DNA of 64,000 nucleotides. Origin: an uncultured Muribaculaceae bacterium (GTDB lineage: Bacteria > Bacteroidota > Bacteroidia > Bacteroidales > Muribaculaceae). Location of the stretch: the NCBI GenBank assembly GCA_910578385.1, contig CAJTQV010000008.1:62001-126000 (forward strand), given 5' to 3'. The translations under genes were made by a program, and so were the position numbers. The notes under the pieces are model-generated. The model had not been told where the DNA came from. It did no database searches and saw only the letters and a program-made list of their open reading frames with translations. Of the stretch, positions 25,101 through 33,069 are shown in pieces. How positions within the stretch are numbered: position 1 is the stretch's first letter; every line of letters begins with the position of its first letter.

Positions 25101-25409
25101 GACATCGTCGAGGTTGGTTGCAGACGCCACAAGACGAACGGTCATGTTCTCATGGAGGGCAACAGTCTGTTCAGTATAGCCAATGTAGCTGACCTTGACA
25201 GTCTTGACATTCGATGGAACTGTTACAGTAAAGTTACCGTCGATGTCGGTGGCCGCACCTTGGCCACCGCCTATCGGCATGACTGTGGCGCCGATCAGCG
25301 GCTCGTTGTTGGCCGCATCGACGACTGTGCCGCTATACGAACGGTTCTGGGCCATTACGGACCAGCTGACCGCTGCGAGCGTCATCATGATTAAAAAGAG
25401 TTTTCTCAT
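22200..25409 (-). CDS. SusC/RagA-family TonB-linked outer-membrane transporter
   Basis: 1069 residues. Signal peptide MRKLFLIMMTLAAVSWSVMA, a carboxypeptidase-D-like regulatory domain at about 22-110 (YSGTVVDAANNEPLIGATV), a TonB-box/plug region (VIVVAYGTAKKSAYTGSAS, LTGKIAGVQVQSSNGQPG, LRIRGVGSINASNDPLYVLDGVP), then a long beta-barrel ending in an aromatic-rich strand (SGGIHVEF). It imports a ligand delivered by SusD using TonB energy. It is the first gene of its operon, with a good promoter about 155 nt upstream. No anti-sigma/ECF pair or hybrid two-component regulator is adjacent, so control is not evident. Confidence 0.97.
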   Translation of the reverse strand: MRKLFLIMMTLAAVSWSVMAQNRSYSGTVVDAANNEPLIGATVMPIGGGQGAATDIDGNFTVTVPSNVKTVKVSYIGYTEQTVALHENMTVRLVASATNLDDVIVVAYGTAKKSAYTGSASVVKAETIENSLVSSATDALTGKIAGVQVQSSNGQPGTAPTLRIRGVGSINASNDPLYVLDGVPYDGDISGINTMDIESMTVLKDAAAAALYGARGANGVVLITTKKGSQGQARVSIDARWGANTRGVPNYDVLGSTTEFMETAYKSLYNGNYYTGTMSAAAAHNAVNAQIFRKLGYQVYTLPENEGMFTADGKVNPNATLGYSDGTYYYTPDDWYKEQIRTGLRQEYNLNVKGGTDKFTYYVSGSYLGDEGLIEGSHFERFGTRAAVDYQVQPWLKIGTNMSYTYINSGYPGDQTTSNSSGNSFLMADQIAPYYPMYVRDANGNIMYNQSTGKKIYDYGDRKIVPHARNWMSSSNPAGNLAYDTEDYLYDLFNGKWYLNITPIEGLSINGSLGYYLDNTRYHKLGNPYYGQSADYGGSAYQLFQRMSSLNYQALATYNRTFADKHTIDLLVGYEAYDMEIEDLQGSGQNLYLPDSWVINNTIDNKNPYGSHNQYGTRGIFGRANYSFEDRYFFSVSVRRDASSRFDPKKRWGTFWSLSAAWDIAKEKFMERATWLDQLKFKASFGQQGNDNVGLGYYPWQDLYYISGSDGVWSDGVLAQKGNKDLTWETSNSFNIGFDFSFLKGLVYGTIEYFNRQTSDMLYNKPVSPSLGYSSIPMNIGSMRNSGVELELNVRPISNQNVVWDINFNITNVNNKVLELHPDLKGQMISGSRIFREGESMYDLYLVKYAGVDPATGLALYWDASPVLDADGNRTYDKYGNVVYGNEFLTTNYDDAYSHNRQATGNIMPKAYGGFGTNLTFFGVDFSASFAYQFGGKILDYTYQNLMHSGGQYLGQNWHTDINKAWTPENTNTDVPRLSSEDQYTNSSSTRWLTSSNYLSLQNVTIGYTLPKNFVNKLRLQNVRIYASGENLFLWSARKGMDPRQGYVASEGATYKASRCISGGIHVEF

Positions 25410-25563
25410 ACCTTAATAAGTTAGATAAAATTATTAATGTGTTCTTTTCTCGATTGATTCAACCTCAGAAATCAGTGTAATTTCCACATTTTAGCCACTC
25501 GTAAGCGGTCTCCGCACACGGGCGACCAAATGTTAAAAAGTCTACAAATTCCTTTAGTAATCG

Positions 25564-25595
25564 CAAATTTAAAATTTTATAACAATATATCCAAA
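25564..25595 (-). promoter_or_regulatory. Bacteroides-type promoter of the SusCD operon
   Basis: Minus strand TTTG (25592-25595), 20-nt spacer, TAAATTTG (25564-25571): a full match to the TTTG/TAnnTTTG consensus. It predicts a leader of about 150 nt before the susC start at 25409; the leader includes a small GCGG-TCT-CCGC hairpin at 25505-25515. The rest of the 344-bp gap 25410-25753 is AT-rich and holds this promoter and the porN terminator. Confidence 0.75.
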
Positions 25596-25695
25596 TATTT
25601 CAGTGCTTTTTAACAAATTATTTTTGACTTGGAAAGTTTGAAATTCGATGTGGACTGAATAAATTTTGCATTATTTGATTAAAAAAAGAAAAAAA

Positions 25696-25725
25696 AAAAC
25701 CATTCTGCTATTGCAAAATGGTTTT
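25696..25725 (-). terminator. Intrinsic terminator after porN
   Basis: A 9-bp stem AAAACCATT (25696-25704) with AATGGTTTT (25717-25725), loop of 12 nt, lies 28 nt past the porN stop. On the minus strand it runs into a long T tract (the plus-strand A run at 25681-25699). It closes the T9SS operon. Confidence 0.9.
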
Positions 25726-25753
25726 ATGAGCCTAAATAGTATAGGTGAACCTT

Positions 25754-26881
25754 TCATTTTTTTCGGCGGCGGACTGATTTGGCAGCACTTGAATTCGGGC
25801 TGCTGCTGCCGGATCCTCCTGACGACACCTTGGGTTTCTTTGTCGAACGTTTTCTGGTGGTCTTGCGCGATTTTGCCTTCTTGGTCTCGGTCACGCTCTT
25901 GTCCTGAACGACGGTGCGGTCAGGAATGGTGTCGCCGTCGGCGATTGCCTTTGCGATAGCCTCCTCGCGCTCTTTCTGCGCAAGATATTCCTCGCGGGTC
26001 GGCACCCACATGTCCTTGCCGTAGTTCTTGAGACGGTTGTCAATGCTGTCCTGGGCACGTGCCATGTCGTCGGGGTCAGGGTACATCTGGTTCATCGACA
26101 GGTTGCGCAGGTTGCGTGTCTTGTATATGTCGCCGTCGTACATGCCGAGGTTGAAGTAATCATCTATCGAATATGTCGGCAGGTTGTTGTCGTCGGAGAG
26201 GAAGATGTACTGCGAAGCCAGATGCGGACGGAGCTGGTCATATTTAACCCAGAACATCGGATAGCGTGACTCGCCCCCGAAGTCGCTCGCACGGTTCAGC
26301 ACCGGGCAGATGGCCTCGACACGGGTTTTCATGCGGTTGCTGCGGCGGTCGAACTCCCATTTCTCAAGTATATAATAGTTGAGAACCTGTCCGGTCGGCA
26401 CGTCGGCCTCTTCTATGACATATTTCGGATTGCGCTCCGTGCCCTTTCCGGCAGTATAGTAGATGCCGAAACGGTCGAGCATGTCGGCAACGTTCACCTT
26501 ATACTGATCTGTGAACACCTCGCGTCCGTCAAGATACTCGTAAGCGGGAACCGCGCCGTCAACCACCAGGTCAAGGATGAGACGGAAAAGATTCTTCTGA
26601 CCGTCCACAACGTCTTCGGGATAGTATAGCGGTGTATTCTCAGGCTTTGTAAGGTCAATCTGACGGTAAATCTCACGCATGTAGGCGAGATCCGCGTCAT
26701 GTGGAGCCTTTGAAGTAAAGAAGTCCTGCATACGGTCGGTGACACCGGGTGTGGAAGTCTGGTTCTTCTTCTCCTTGTCGGAGCGACGACGAACCCCGCC
26801 GGCGTTTTCAACCTGTGCCACACCTGCCACTGCTATTGATGCGACAGCCGCGAGAAATAGGAATTTACGATATATTTTCAT
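25754..26881 (-). CDS. porN: Type IX secretion system protein PorN/GldN
   Basis: 375 residues with a signal peptide (about 1-22). The conserved GldN core is clear: DADLAYMREIYRQIDL, NTPLYYPE, NLFRLILDLVVDGAVPAYEYLDGREVFTD, and VLNYYILEKWEFDRRSNRM. In T9SS, PorN binds PorK to form the periplasmic ring under the outer membrane, with PorM contacting it. The C-terminal 70 residues are unusually basic and low-complexity (KKAKSRKTTRKRSTKKPK, then a Ser/Gly stretch and RRRKK), longer than in the core family and probably disordered. It is last in the porT-P-K-L-M-N run. Confidence 0.93.
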   Translation of the reverse strand: MKIYRKFLFLAAVASIAVAGVAQVENAGGVRRRSDKEKKNQTSTPGVTDRMQDFFTSKAPHDADLAYMREIYRQIDLTKPENTPLYYPEDVVDGQKNLFRLILDLVVDGAVPAYEYLDGREVFTDQYKVNVADMLDRFGIYYTAGKGTERNPKYVIEEADVPTGQVLNYYILEKWEFDRRSNRMKTRVEAICPVLNRASDFGGESRYPMFWVKYDQLRPHLASQYIFLSDDNNLPTYSIDDYFNLGMYDGDIYKTRNLRNLSMNQMYPDPDDMARAQDSIDNRLKNYGKDMWVPTREEYLAQKEREEAIAKAIADGDTIPDRTVVQDKSVTETKKAKSRKTTRKRSTKKPKVSSGGSGSSSPNSSAAKSVRRRKK

Positions 26882-26920
26882 CCTTTAACTGAATGGTGAG
26901 TTTAATATTTGATTGATGCA

Positions 26921-26964
26921 ACCTCATTAAGTAGAGAACCACCTCATTAATTGAGAGCCACCTC
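26921..26964. repeat. About 20-nt tandem repeat spanning the porM stop codon
   Basis: The plus-strand unit starting ACCTCATTAA occurs at 26921 and 26941 (GTAGAGAACC versus TTGAGAGCC after it), and a third partial ACCTCC begins at 26960 inside porM. On the coding strand this duplicates the last codons of porM together with TAAT, so the terminal Glu-Val-Ala-Leu-Asn-stop segment has a near copy just downstream. It fills much of the 65-nt porM-porN spacer. Confidence 0.75.
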
Positions 26965-28524
26965 CATTGGCGAGATGTCGCGTGTGATGCCGTCGGGGCC
27001 CTTGGCCTTCACATTCGATATGAAGAAGTTCTTTCCGGCCTTGAGTCGCTTGAACTGCTCTTTCTGACGAGCCGAGAAGCGGGGGCCGTCGGAAACTTCT
27101 GGAATGGCGTTGCCCATCTGGTCGTAGAAGACAGTCGAGAACGACACCACCGAATAGGTCACGTTGAGAATATCATCGTCAATCGCTGCACCAAGTCCTT
27201 CGGCACTCATGAGGGCAGCCTTCGAGATACGCTTGGGAGTACCTTTGTAATGCACGGTATTGCCTGAGCCATCCTTGATGGGAAGGTAGACCGTAGGATC
27301 GGGGAGCTTGCGTACACGGAACGTCATGGAGCCGACATTCATGGTGCGGCCATCCATCTGCGCGGTAACGGTAATGACGGCCTCGGAACCGACCTTGCCG
27401 GGGTGTGCCGACCAGAGGTCACCGTTACGGGTGAGGGTTCCGTTGGTCATAGTAGCCGACACGGCATTCATAGGCACACCGGGCACAGATATGCTGATCG
27501 GGTTGGAAATACCGGCATAGAGAACGTTCATCATGGTGGGTGAGATTGTTGCCATAGGCTCAATCACAGTATATGATGACTTGAACGGACGTTTGTCAAC
27601 CGAACCGTCTCCACGTGCAACCTCAATATAGCCGGAGAAGTCATGGGTGCCGATTGCTCCGGGCACGAATTCATAGAGTCCGTTGGGATTGTTCAGTTTC
27701 GCACCGTTAACATATACGACCGGACGCTGAGTGGTGTCAATTGCGGCGAGAACGATGTTGGCCGAATATTTTCCGCCACGGATAATCATGTTGGAGTTAG
27801 GAATGACGTAGGCATTAAGCTCGTTGACACGCACATCGCCTATGTCCACGTTGGTTATGAGGCTGCTCAGTGCCTCCGACTCAGCCTGACGGATGTCGTT
27901 CTGAAGTTTGGTGAGCATTGTCACAGCCGCCACAGCGGGCATATTCTCGAACATTTTCTGCTCCCAGTCGGTCGGGCCGACCTCACCGGGACGATTCTGG
28001 ACCTTGGTGGAAAGCATTTCGGTAACCGAAACTTTCTTGGCTGAATCTGCGATAAGGCCTGTCACATAGCTGCGGTATGCCTCGACATCCGAGCGCAACT
28101 TGCGTCCGCGCGCGGTGGCGGGATTGAGCATTGTAACCGAGGCCGCCTCAAGGTCATCGTTGTTGATGATGTTGTGATAATCTGCATCTTCACCGTCGGC
28201 AGCCTTTGCAATCGCCGTCTTCAAGGTCTCGATCTCATCGTAAAGAGAGGTGGAACGCTTGCGCAGCTCGACACCCTGATTGTATGAAGCACCGGCTTTC
28301 TCCGGGTTACGGTTATATATATCCTCAAGATAACGGAACTGCACCTCGTTGCGCGCCGACATATTGAGATTGGTGCGCTGGATGCCGTCCTGAACCTGGC
28401 TGAAACCATTGAGGACGTCACTCGACACATTGAGAGCGAGCATCGCGGTGAGGACGATGTACATAAGGTTGATCATCCTCTGACGCGGCGACATTCGCGC
28501 CACATTATTTCCAGCACCTGCCAT
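26947..28524 (-). CDS. porM: Type IX secretion system motor protein PorM/GldM
   Basis: 525 residues. A single membrane helix near the N-terminus (about 17-36, RMINLMYIVLTAMLALNVSSDVL without gaps of charge) is followed by a long periplasmic part. Family marks: PRQRMINLMYIVLTAMLALN, the helical stretch at 45-110, VTEMLSTKVQNRPGEVGPTDWEQKMFENMPAVAAVTMLTKLQND, and Ig-like domains D2-D4 with YVNGAKLNN. PorM and PorL form the proton-driven inner-membrane motor, PorM reaching up to the PorK-PorN ring. Length matches the family. Confidence 0.95.
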   Translation of the reverse strand: MAGAGNNVARMSPRQRMINLMYIVLTAMLALNVSSDVLNGFSQVQDGIQRTNLNMSARNEVQFRYLEDIYNRNPEKAGASYNQGVELRKRSTSLYDEIETLKTAIAKAADGEDADYHNIINNDDLEAASVTMLNPATARGRKLRSDVEAYRSYVTGLIADSAKKVSVTEMLSTKVQNRPGEVGPTDWEQKMFENMPAVAAVTMLTKLQNDIRQAESEALSSLITNVDIGDVRVNELNAYVIPNSNMIIRGGKYSANIVLAAIDTTQRPVVYVNGAKLNNPNGLYEFVPGAIGTHDFSGYIEVARGDGSVDKRPFKSSYTVIEPMATISPTMMNVLYAGISNPISISVPGVPMNAVSATMTNGTLTRNGDLWSAHPGKVGSEAVITVTAQMDGRTMNVGSMTFRVRKLPDPTVYLPIKDGSGNTVHYKGTPKRISKAALMSAEGLGAAIDDDILNVTYSVVSFSTVFYDQMGNAIPEVSDGPRFSARQKEQFKRLKAGKNFFISNVKAKGPDGITRDISPMEVALN

Positions 28525-28605
28525 TTGCTAATGTTGAATGTTGAAGTGTAAAAGTTGTATTGTTCTGCCAGCCCTGATTCGCCATCAGGCAAATCCCGGG
28601 CCGAT

Positions 28606-28624
28606 ATTCCCGTCGGGCGGGAAT
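28606..28624. other. Small intercistronic hairpin between porL and porM
   Basis: ATTCCCG (28606-28612) and CGGGAAT (28618-28624) form a 7-bp stem with a 5-nt loop, directly after the porL stop codon. There is no T tract in the direction of transcription, so it more likely stabilises or processes the mRNA than terminates it. It may set different amounts of PorL and PorM. Confidence 0.5.
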
Positions 28625-29598
28625 CAGGCGTTCTGATTGTTGACCGACTCCTCGAAAGGATTCACCACCGGAGCCGCACCGGCAGCCGCCGCACCCATCA
28701 TGGGGTTGGCCATGTTGATGGTCATGGCTGTGATCATCTTCTCGTAGACGGAGTTGAGCTGCTTCATGTAGCGGGCCATCTTCTCGGTCTCCTCGCAATA
28801 GCGTGAAGACTCGTTGGCAGCCTTGTCGTACATGTCGCGTATATCCTTCAGACCACGGTTCACACGGTCGATTGACTCCAGCTGCGAGCTGATGCTCTTG
28901 AGCTGAATCTCATAGATGGTGTTGAGGCCCGCGATATTGCGGTTCAGGTTCTCCATCTGCGACACATAACCCTGCGAGTTGGCCGAGACAGTCTCGGAGT
29001 TCTCGGTTATGGCCTGATATGAGCCGAGGAGAGTCTGAGTGACATTATTAAGAGCCTCGGTAGTCTCGTTGAGACGGCTCATCTGCTCGGCTATGCCCTG
29101 CATCTGCTCCAGATACGCGTGCGAGGCATCGGCGAGATCAGTCGCTGCGGCGAGCTGCTGTTCGGGGTCAGCGACCGGGGCGGCCATGCCTCCACCGAGA
29201 GCAACGACACCCTGCACACCTCCGGCAGGAACACCGCCCTGGATCTCAAGCGGCGCACCATCGACAGGCACCGAAGAGCCATTGATGACCACTCCCCCGC
29301 CACCGCCGGTGAAATCGGGACGATCCTCGGGGTTCTTGGAATCGAGCACGGGGAAAACATCCTCCCATGCATATTCCTTAGGGGGACGGTCGAACGCCGT
29401 GAGAATGAACATTGCAATCTCGGTACCCATACCGATACAGAGGAGGGTGCTGCCACCCGGAAGGTGGAGAATCTTGAAGAGAGCACCCCAGATCACGACC
29501 GCCGCACCGATTGAGTAGGCGAAGTTGAAGAAGCGCTGACCCTTCTCGCCGTGGAGGAAGCGCTCTATGCCGTTGGCATATTTACGTATCTTTACCAT
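28624..29598 (-). CDS. porL: Type IX secretion system motor protein PorL/GldL
   Basis: 324 residues. Two membrane helices at about 24-44 and 50-69 lie in the order expected for GldL, with the family's intramembrane acidic residue visible as Glu60 in CIGMGTEIAMFIL. The N-terminus MVKIRKYANGIERFLHGEKGQRFFNFAY is characteristic. A Gly/Val/Pro-rich linker (about 95-150) leads to a cytoplasmic helical region with many Asn/Gln heptads (about 160-290). With PorM it forms the rotary motor that powers secretion by proton flow. It has a 77-nt gap from porK that contains the YTTTAGG heptad array. Confidence 0.95.
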   Translation of the reverse strand: MVKIRKYANGIERFLHGEKGQRFFNFAYSIGAAVVIWGALFKILHLPGGSTLLCIGMGTEIAMFILTAFDRPPKEYAWEDVFPVLDSKNPEDRPDFTGGGGGVVINGSSVPVDGAPLEIQGGVPAGGVQGVVALGGGMAAPVADPEQQLAAATDLADASHAYLEQMQGIAEQMSRLNETTEALNNVTQTLLGSYQAITENSETVSANSQGYVSQMENLNRNIAGLNTIYEIQLKSISSQLESIDRVNRGLKDIRDMYDKAANESSRYCEETEKMARYMKQLNSVYEKMITAMTINMANPMMGAAAAGAAPVVNPFEESVNNQNA

Positions 29599-29653
29599 TG
29601 TGTTGTCTGAATCCTAAATCCTATTCCTATTGTTTAACAAAGCCAGGCCAAGC

Positions 29654-29678
29654 CCTAAAACCTAAAGCCTAAAGCCTA
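29654..29678 (-). repeat. YTTTAGG heptad array at the porK stop codon
   Basis: On the coding (minus) strand the porK stop TAG is followed by G and then by heptads CTTTAGG, CTTTAGG, TTTTAGG in perfect 7-nt register, so TAG recurs every 7 nt and falls in all three frames. Looser TAGG units continue to about 29610. The same design is found between parE and coaD at 45510-45549. Confidence 0.85.
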
Positions 29679-31163
29679 TTTCTTCTTCTTGGTTCCTTTT
29701 GCGAAACCGATCTGAGAGCGGACGCAACGGAAGCCGATGTATGAACGCTGCTCATTCTGGTACTCCCACATGCGGAGGTCCGAGCGGATGTTGAGGGCCG
29801 CGTCTTTCCAGCTACCGCCACGCACAATCTTGCGCTTCATCTTGTAGGGGTCTTCCTTGGCGGCATTGTATCGATACTCCGGATTGAGGTCCGAGGTCAG
29901 TTTGTCGATACTTTCCGCATATGCAGTCGAAGTCCACTCCGAAACATTACCGGCCATATCGTAGAGACCGAAATCATTCGGTTTGAATGTGCCGACCTGA
30001 GAAGTTATGACGTGACCATCCCTCACAAAGTCACCCTCACGGGGCTTGAAGTTGGCGTAGAAGCAACCGCGTTCATCCATGGGGAGCATCTCCTCCCAGG
30101 GGTAAGCGCTCTCCGAGTTACCGGCACGGGCGGCATATTCCCATTCAGCCTCGGTCGGCAGCCGGTAAGGCTCCACATAGACACCCTCCTTGCCGAGCGA
30201 GCGACGAAGGTAGTCAGTACGCCAGTTGGCGAAGGCATTTGCCTGCTCCCAGCTGACACCCACCACCGGATACTCGTTGTAACCGGCATGAGAGAAGTAC
30301 ATACGGGTGTAAGGTTCCATGTAGGCATTCTCGAAATCGTTGATCCAAGCCGTCGTATCGGGATAGATGTTAACGATATATGTGTTGAGGAAATCGAAGT
30401 CGCCTGTAAGCGGACGCGTAACTGTCTCGCGCACGATACGACCCTCCTCGGTGAGATAAGCCGTGTCTTTCGAGATAATCGGAAGATCGGTCGGTGTCTC
30501 AAGGTCGGTGTTATATTCACGCATCTCCGGGTCGAGACGGTTGCGTCGTTTCGCAGCCTCGGAGTGGTTATAGATCTCATAGCGGTAGTTCATCTGGGTG
30601 GGGTCGAGCTCACGCTGGCCGGTAATCGGGTTTGTGCGGTAGACACTCTCGATGGCACGCTGCTCATCCTCGTTGGGATTACGCCATGGTATGGCCTTGT
30701 TCCAGTTGAGATAAGGCTTGATGGGGTTACCCTCCTTGTCCTCCTCGATCTTGAAGGCCTCATTGCCGCCGAAAGCGGGGTCTGCCAGACGCTCGCGGAT
30801 AATTGAGTCGCGGACCCAGAAGACAAACTGCTTGTACTTCGAGTTGGTGATTTCCGTCTCGTCCATCCAGAAAGAATCGATAGAGACTCCGCGTGCGTTC
30901 TTGCGTATTCCGGCCACTGAGTCGTCGGCAGCCGGACCCATCTCGATTGTGCCACGGTCCACAAGGACCATGCCGTACGGTGAAGGCTCGGCGAAAGAGG
31001 CACCACCTACACCTGTAACCTCACCCCCCGCACTGCTCCGGCGCGCACCGGCGCAGGAAGAGAGGAGCGCGATCAGCAGGGTTGCCGTGCACAAAGTCAT
31101 GGCGGGACGAAGTGCGCCGCTCATGTGTAAATATGACGATCTGAATTTTTTCATCTTTATCAT
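29676..31163 (-). CDS. porK: Type IX secretion system lipoprotein PorK/GldK
   Basis: 495 residues with a lipobox SSC (Cys about 37). The body is the formylglycine-generating-enzyme (SUMF1) fold used structurally in GldK: YGMVLVDRGTIEMGPA, WMDETEITNSKYKQFVFWVRDS, YNEYPVVGVSWEQANAFANWR, YRLPTEAEWEYAARAG, GLYDMAGNVSEWTSTAY, and RIVRGGSW-like IVRGGSWKDAAL near the end. The catalytic cysteines of true FGE are not apparent, as expected. PorK forms the outer-membrane-attached ring with PorN. An alternative start at 31154 is nine bases inside. Confidence 0.95.
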   Translation of the reverse strand: MIKMKKFRSSYLHMSGALRPAMTLCTATLLIALLSSCAGARRSSAGGEVTGVGGASFAEPSPYGMVLVDRGTIEMGPAADDSVAGIRKNARGVSIDSFWMDETEITNSKYKQFVFWVRDSIIRERLADPAFGGNEAFKIEEDKEGNPIKPYLNWNKAIPWRNPNEDEQRAIESVYRTNPITGQRELDPTQMNYRYEIYNHSEAAKRRNRLDPEMREYNTDLETPTDLPIISKDTAYLTEEGRIVRETVTRPLTGDFDFLNTYIVNIYPDTTAWINDFENAYMEPYTRMYFSHAGYNEYPVVGVSWEQANAFANWRTDYLRRSLGKEGVYVEPYRLPTEAEWEYAARAGNSESAYPWEEMLPMDERGCFYANFKPREGDFVRDGHVITSQVGTFKPNDFGLYDMAGNVSEWTSTAYAESIDKLTSDLNPEYRYNAAKEDPYKMKRKIVRGGSWKDAALNIRSDLRMWEYQNEQRSYIGFRCVRSQIGFAKGTKKKK

Positions 31164-31168
31164 TGTCG

Positions 31169-32176
31169 CTACATTATTCGAATGGAACGGTGTTTATTCT
31201 TGTTTTTCTCTCCCAGATTGAGCTTGACCATATATCCGGCCACAATCTCGTGGCTGCCCGAAGAGGCCTTGGCGATGGTCGAGAGGGGGTAATCGTAGGC
31301 ATAGCCGAGGAAGAAATTCTTGAACTCAACGGCCACCATGGCGCTGATTGCCTCCTTGTATCTGTAACCCACTCCGAATGAGATGAATTTATTGTAGGTT
31401 GCCCTCATAGTAGCCTCGGCTGAGAAGTTGCTGAAATCAGTGCGTACCAACAGGGAAGGCTGCAATGAAAATAACGAGTTGCGGAGCGGAATATTGCCGT
31501 CGGCGGTAAAATAGGCCTGACGCGGCACCACGGCCTGGAACTCTACCGTCTCGGAGTCGGAACCACCTTCGTCGTCCATGGTCAGCGTCGGTTCGAGGAT
31601 ATGGAGCACCGACACCCCGACCGAGAAGTATTTGTGCGAGTAAAGCACTCCGGCCGAGAGGTCGAAGGCATTGCCCGAAACGTCACTCTTGGGCAGGTCA
31701 GGATCATCAGGCTGATGGAAGTCATCACCCTCGGGTATGTAGACATCCGAACCCTTGAATTTCGAGTTATAGTAACCGGGCTGCACGCCGACACTCCAAG
31801 TTCCCTTGAGGAACTTGAACTTGTAGCTGACCTGGGCACTGACACCGAGATTCTGATACAGACCGATTGACTCCTGATTGAAAAGGACGCCGACACCGAT
31901 GCGGTGTTTCTTGCCGAGCTTGACCGGCATGTCGGCCGCTCCCATAAAGCTCTTGGGTGCATTCTCGATGCCTATCCACTGCAGTTTGGCACCGCCGCGG
32001 ATACGGATGAAGTCTATCGTGCCCGTAGCGGCCGGATTGTAATATGTCGGCACAGCCCAATATTGCGTGAACTGCGCGTCGTTCTGCGCTGATGCGCGTA
32101 ACGACCCTGCCACGAGAGAGGCCAGCATGACAGCCGCGACAAGAAGCAGGTTGTATGAAGAGCCTTTCCGCGTCAT
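31169..32176 (-). CDS. porP: Type IX secretion membrane protein, PorP/SprF family
   Basis: 335 residues with a signal peptide (about 1-30, ending SLRASAQ). The outer-membrane beta-barrel pattern is clear: NDAQFTQYWAVPTYYNPAATG, the hallmark start of PorP/SprF, then alternating amphipathic strands (IGVGVLFNQESIGLYQNLGVSAQVSYKF split by turns). It is thought to link the T9SS ring to surface substrates or to be needed for assembly. It overlaps the end of porT by ATGA (32173-32176) and ends 5 nt before porK, so porT-P-K are tightly coupled. Several PorP paralogs often exist in one genome; this one sits at the core locus. Confidence 0.92.
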   Translation of the reverse strand: MTRKGSSYNLLLVAAVMLASLVAGSLRASAQNDAQFTQYWAVPTYYNPAATGTIDFIRIRGGAKLQWIGIENAPKSFMGAADMPVKLGKKHRIGVGVLFNQESIGLYQNLGVSAQVSYKFKFLKGTWSVGVQPGYYNSKFKGSDVYIPEGDDFHQPDDPDLPKSDVSGNAFDLSAGVLYSHKYFSVGVSVLHILEPTLTMDDEGGSDSETVEFQAVVPRQAYFTADGNIPLRNSLFSLQPSLLVRTDFSNFSAEATMRATYNKFISFGVGYRYKEAISAMVAVEFKNFFLGYAYDYPLSTIAKASSGSHEIVAGYMVKLNLGEKNKNKHRSIRIM

Positions 32177-32931
32177 TCGAAATAGAATGTTATCATGAAC
32201 ATATTTGACTTCACTTTCGACAGAGACTGTGTAATCTTGTACATCTCCGGATTGTCATCGAGGTCGGGACGGTCATGCTTGAGCAGGTCGGCCAGACCGA
32301 AACAGAACTTTATCTCCGGATTGAACTTGAAGAAAGGAAGATAGAAATCACAACCGAGTCCGACGGTAAGGTATGCGTCGGCGGTATTGAACATCAGGTA
32401 GTCTGACTTCTTTTTGCTGACATCGAATGCACCCATGGCACCTACAGTGACATACGGGCGGGAATTGCGCAGACGGTCACCCGAAATCTTCAGGTCAACC
32501 GGAAGAAGCACATATACGCTCTTCAGGTCCTGGCGGTGGGTCGTTCCTGTCACGTAGTCGCGCATCTCGACATCCTTGAAGCTGAACGACATGCCCGGCG
32601 AGAAGCGGAGGTTAAGGTACTGATGGAGCCGGAGGTCGGCGAGCACCTGAACATTTATGCCCGGACTCCATGCCGGAGTCTCGGCAAACCACTGCTCACC
32701 CTCGGGGGTGACATAGCCGTTGTGGGTAAACTTAAGGTCCTGAAGACACATGCCAATCGAGAAGCCGAGATGCCAACGCTTAAGGTCTGCATAGGGGCGG
32801 TTCATAAGTTTCTCGTTCGGACGTGCGTAAGCCGATGTATTGAACAAACCGCAAAGTGTCGCGACAAGTACTGCCGCGACCACTGCGATTTTCCCAAATC
32901 CAATATCTCTGTTACCTTTTCGGAAGTTCAT
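32173..32931 (-). CDS. porT: PorT-family outer-membrane beta-barrel protein
   Basis: 252 residues with a signal segment (about 14-36) and repeated amphipathic strands: WHLGFSIGMCLQDLKFTHNG, WSPGINVQVLADLRLHQYLNLRFSPGMSFSF, YVLLPVDLKISGDR, PYVTVGAMGAFDVSKKK, TVGLGCDFYLPFFKFNPEIKFCFGL, with a C-terminal strand ending FMITFYFE. This is the PorT (SprT) pattern. PorT is required for T9SS secretion in P. gingivalis, where its gene lies apart from porPKLMN; here it heads the cluster. The stop overlaps the porP start. The symbol rests on position as well as sequence. Confidence 0.85.
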   Translation of the reverse strand: MNFRKGNRDIGFGKIAVVAAVLVATLCGLFNTSAYARPNEKLMNRPYADLKRWHLGFSIGMCLQDLKFTHNGYVTPEGEQWFAETPAWSPGINVQVLADLRLHQYLNLRFSPGMSFSFKDVEMRDYVTGTTHRQDLKSVYVLLPVDLKISGDRLRNSRPYVTVGAMGAFDVSKKKSDYLMFNTADAYLTVGLGCDFYLPFFKFNPEIKFCFGLADLLKHDRPDLDDNPEMYKITQSLSKVKSNMFMITFYFE

Positions 32932-33069
32932 TATTCACTTAACGAAACATCCTGCGGTATTATTGGAGGATTAAGAACTTTTTGCACTTTGCAGCCACAC
33001 ATGCACATGATCCGCGCCCTGAACATCCCTGCCCGGAGACATACGGACGGCATGATTATGCCGCCGGCT

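Noticed and set aside
29676..31163. Active formylglycine-generating or sulfatase-modifying enzyme
   Set aside because: The gene is in the por cluster, is a lipoprotein, and the catalytic cysteines are not apparent; it is PorK/GldK.
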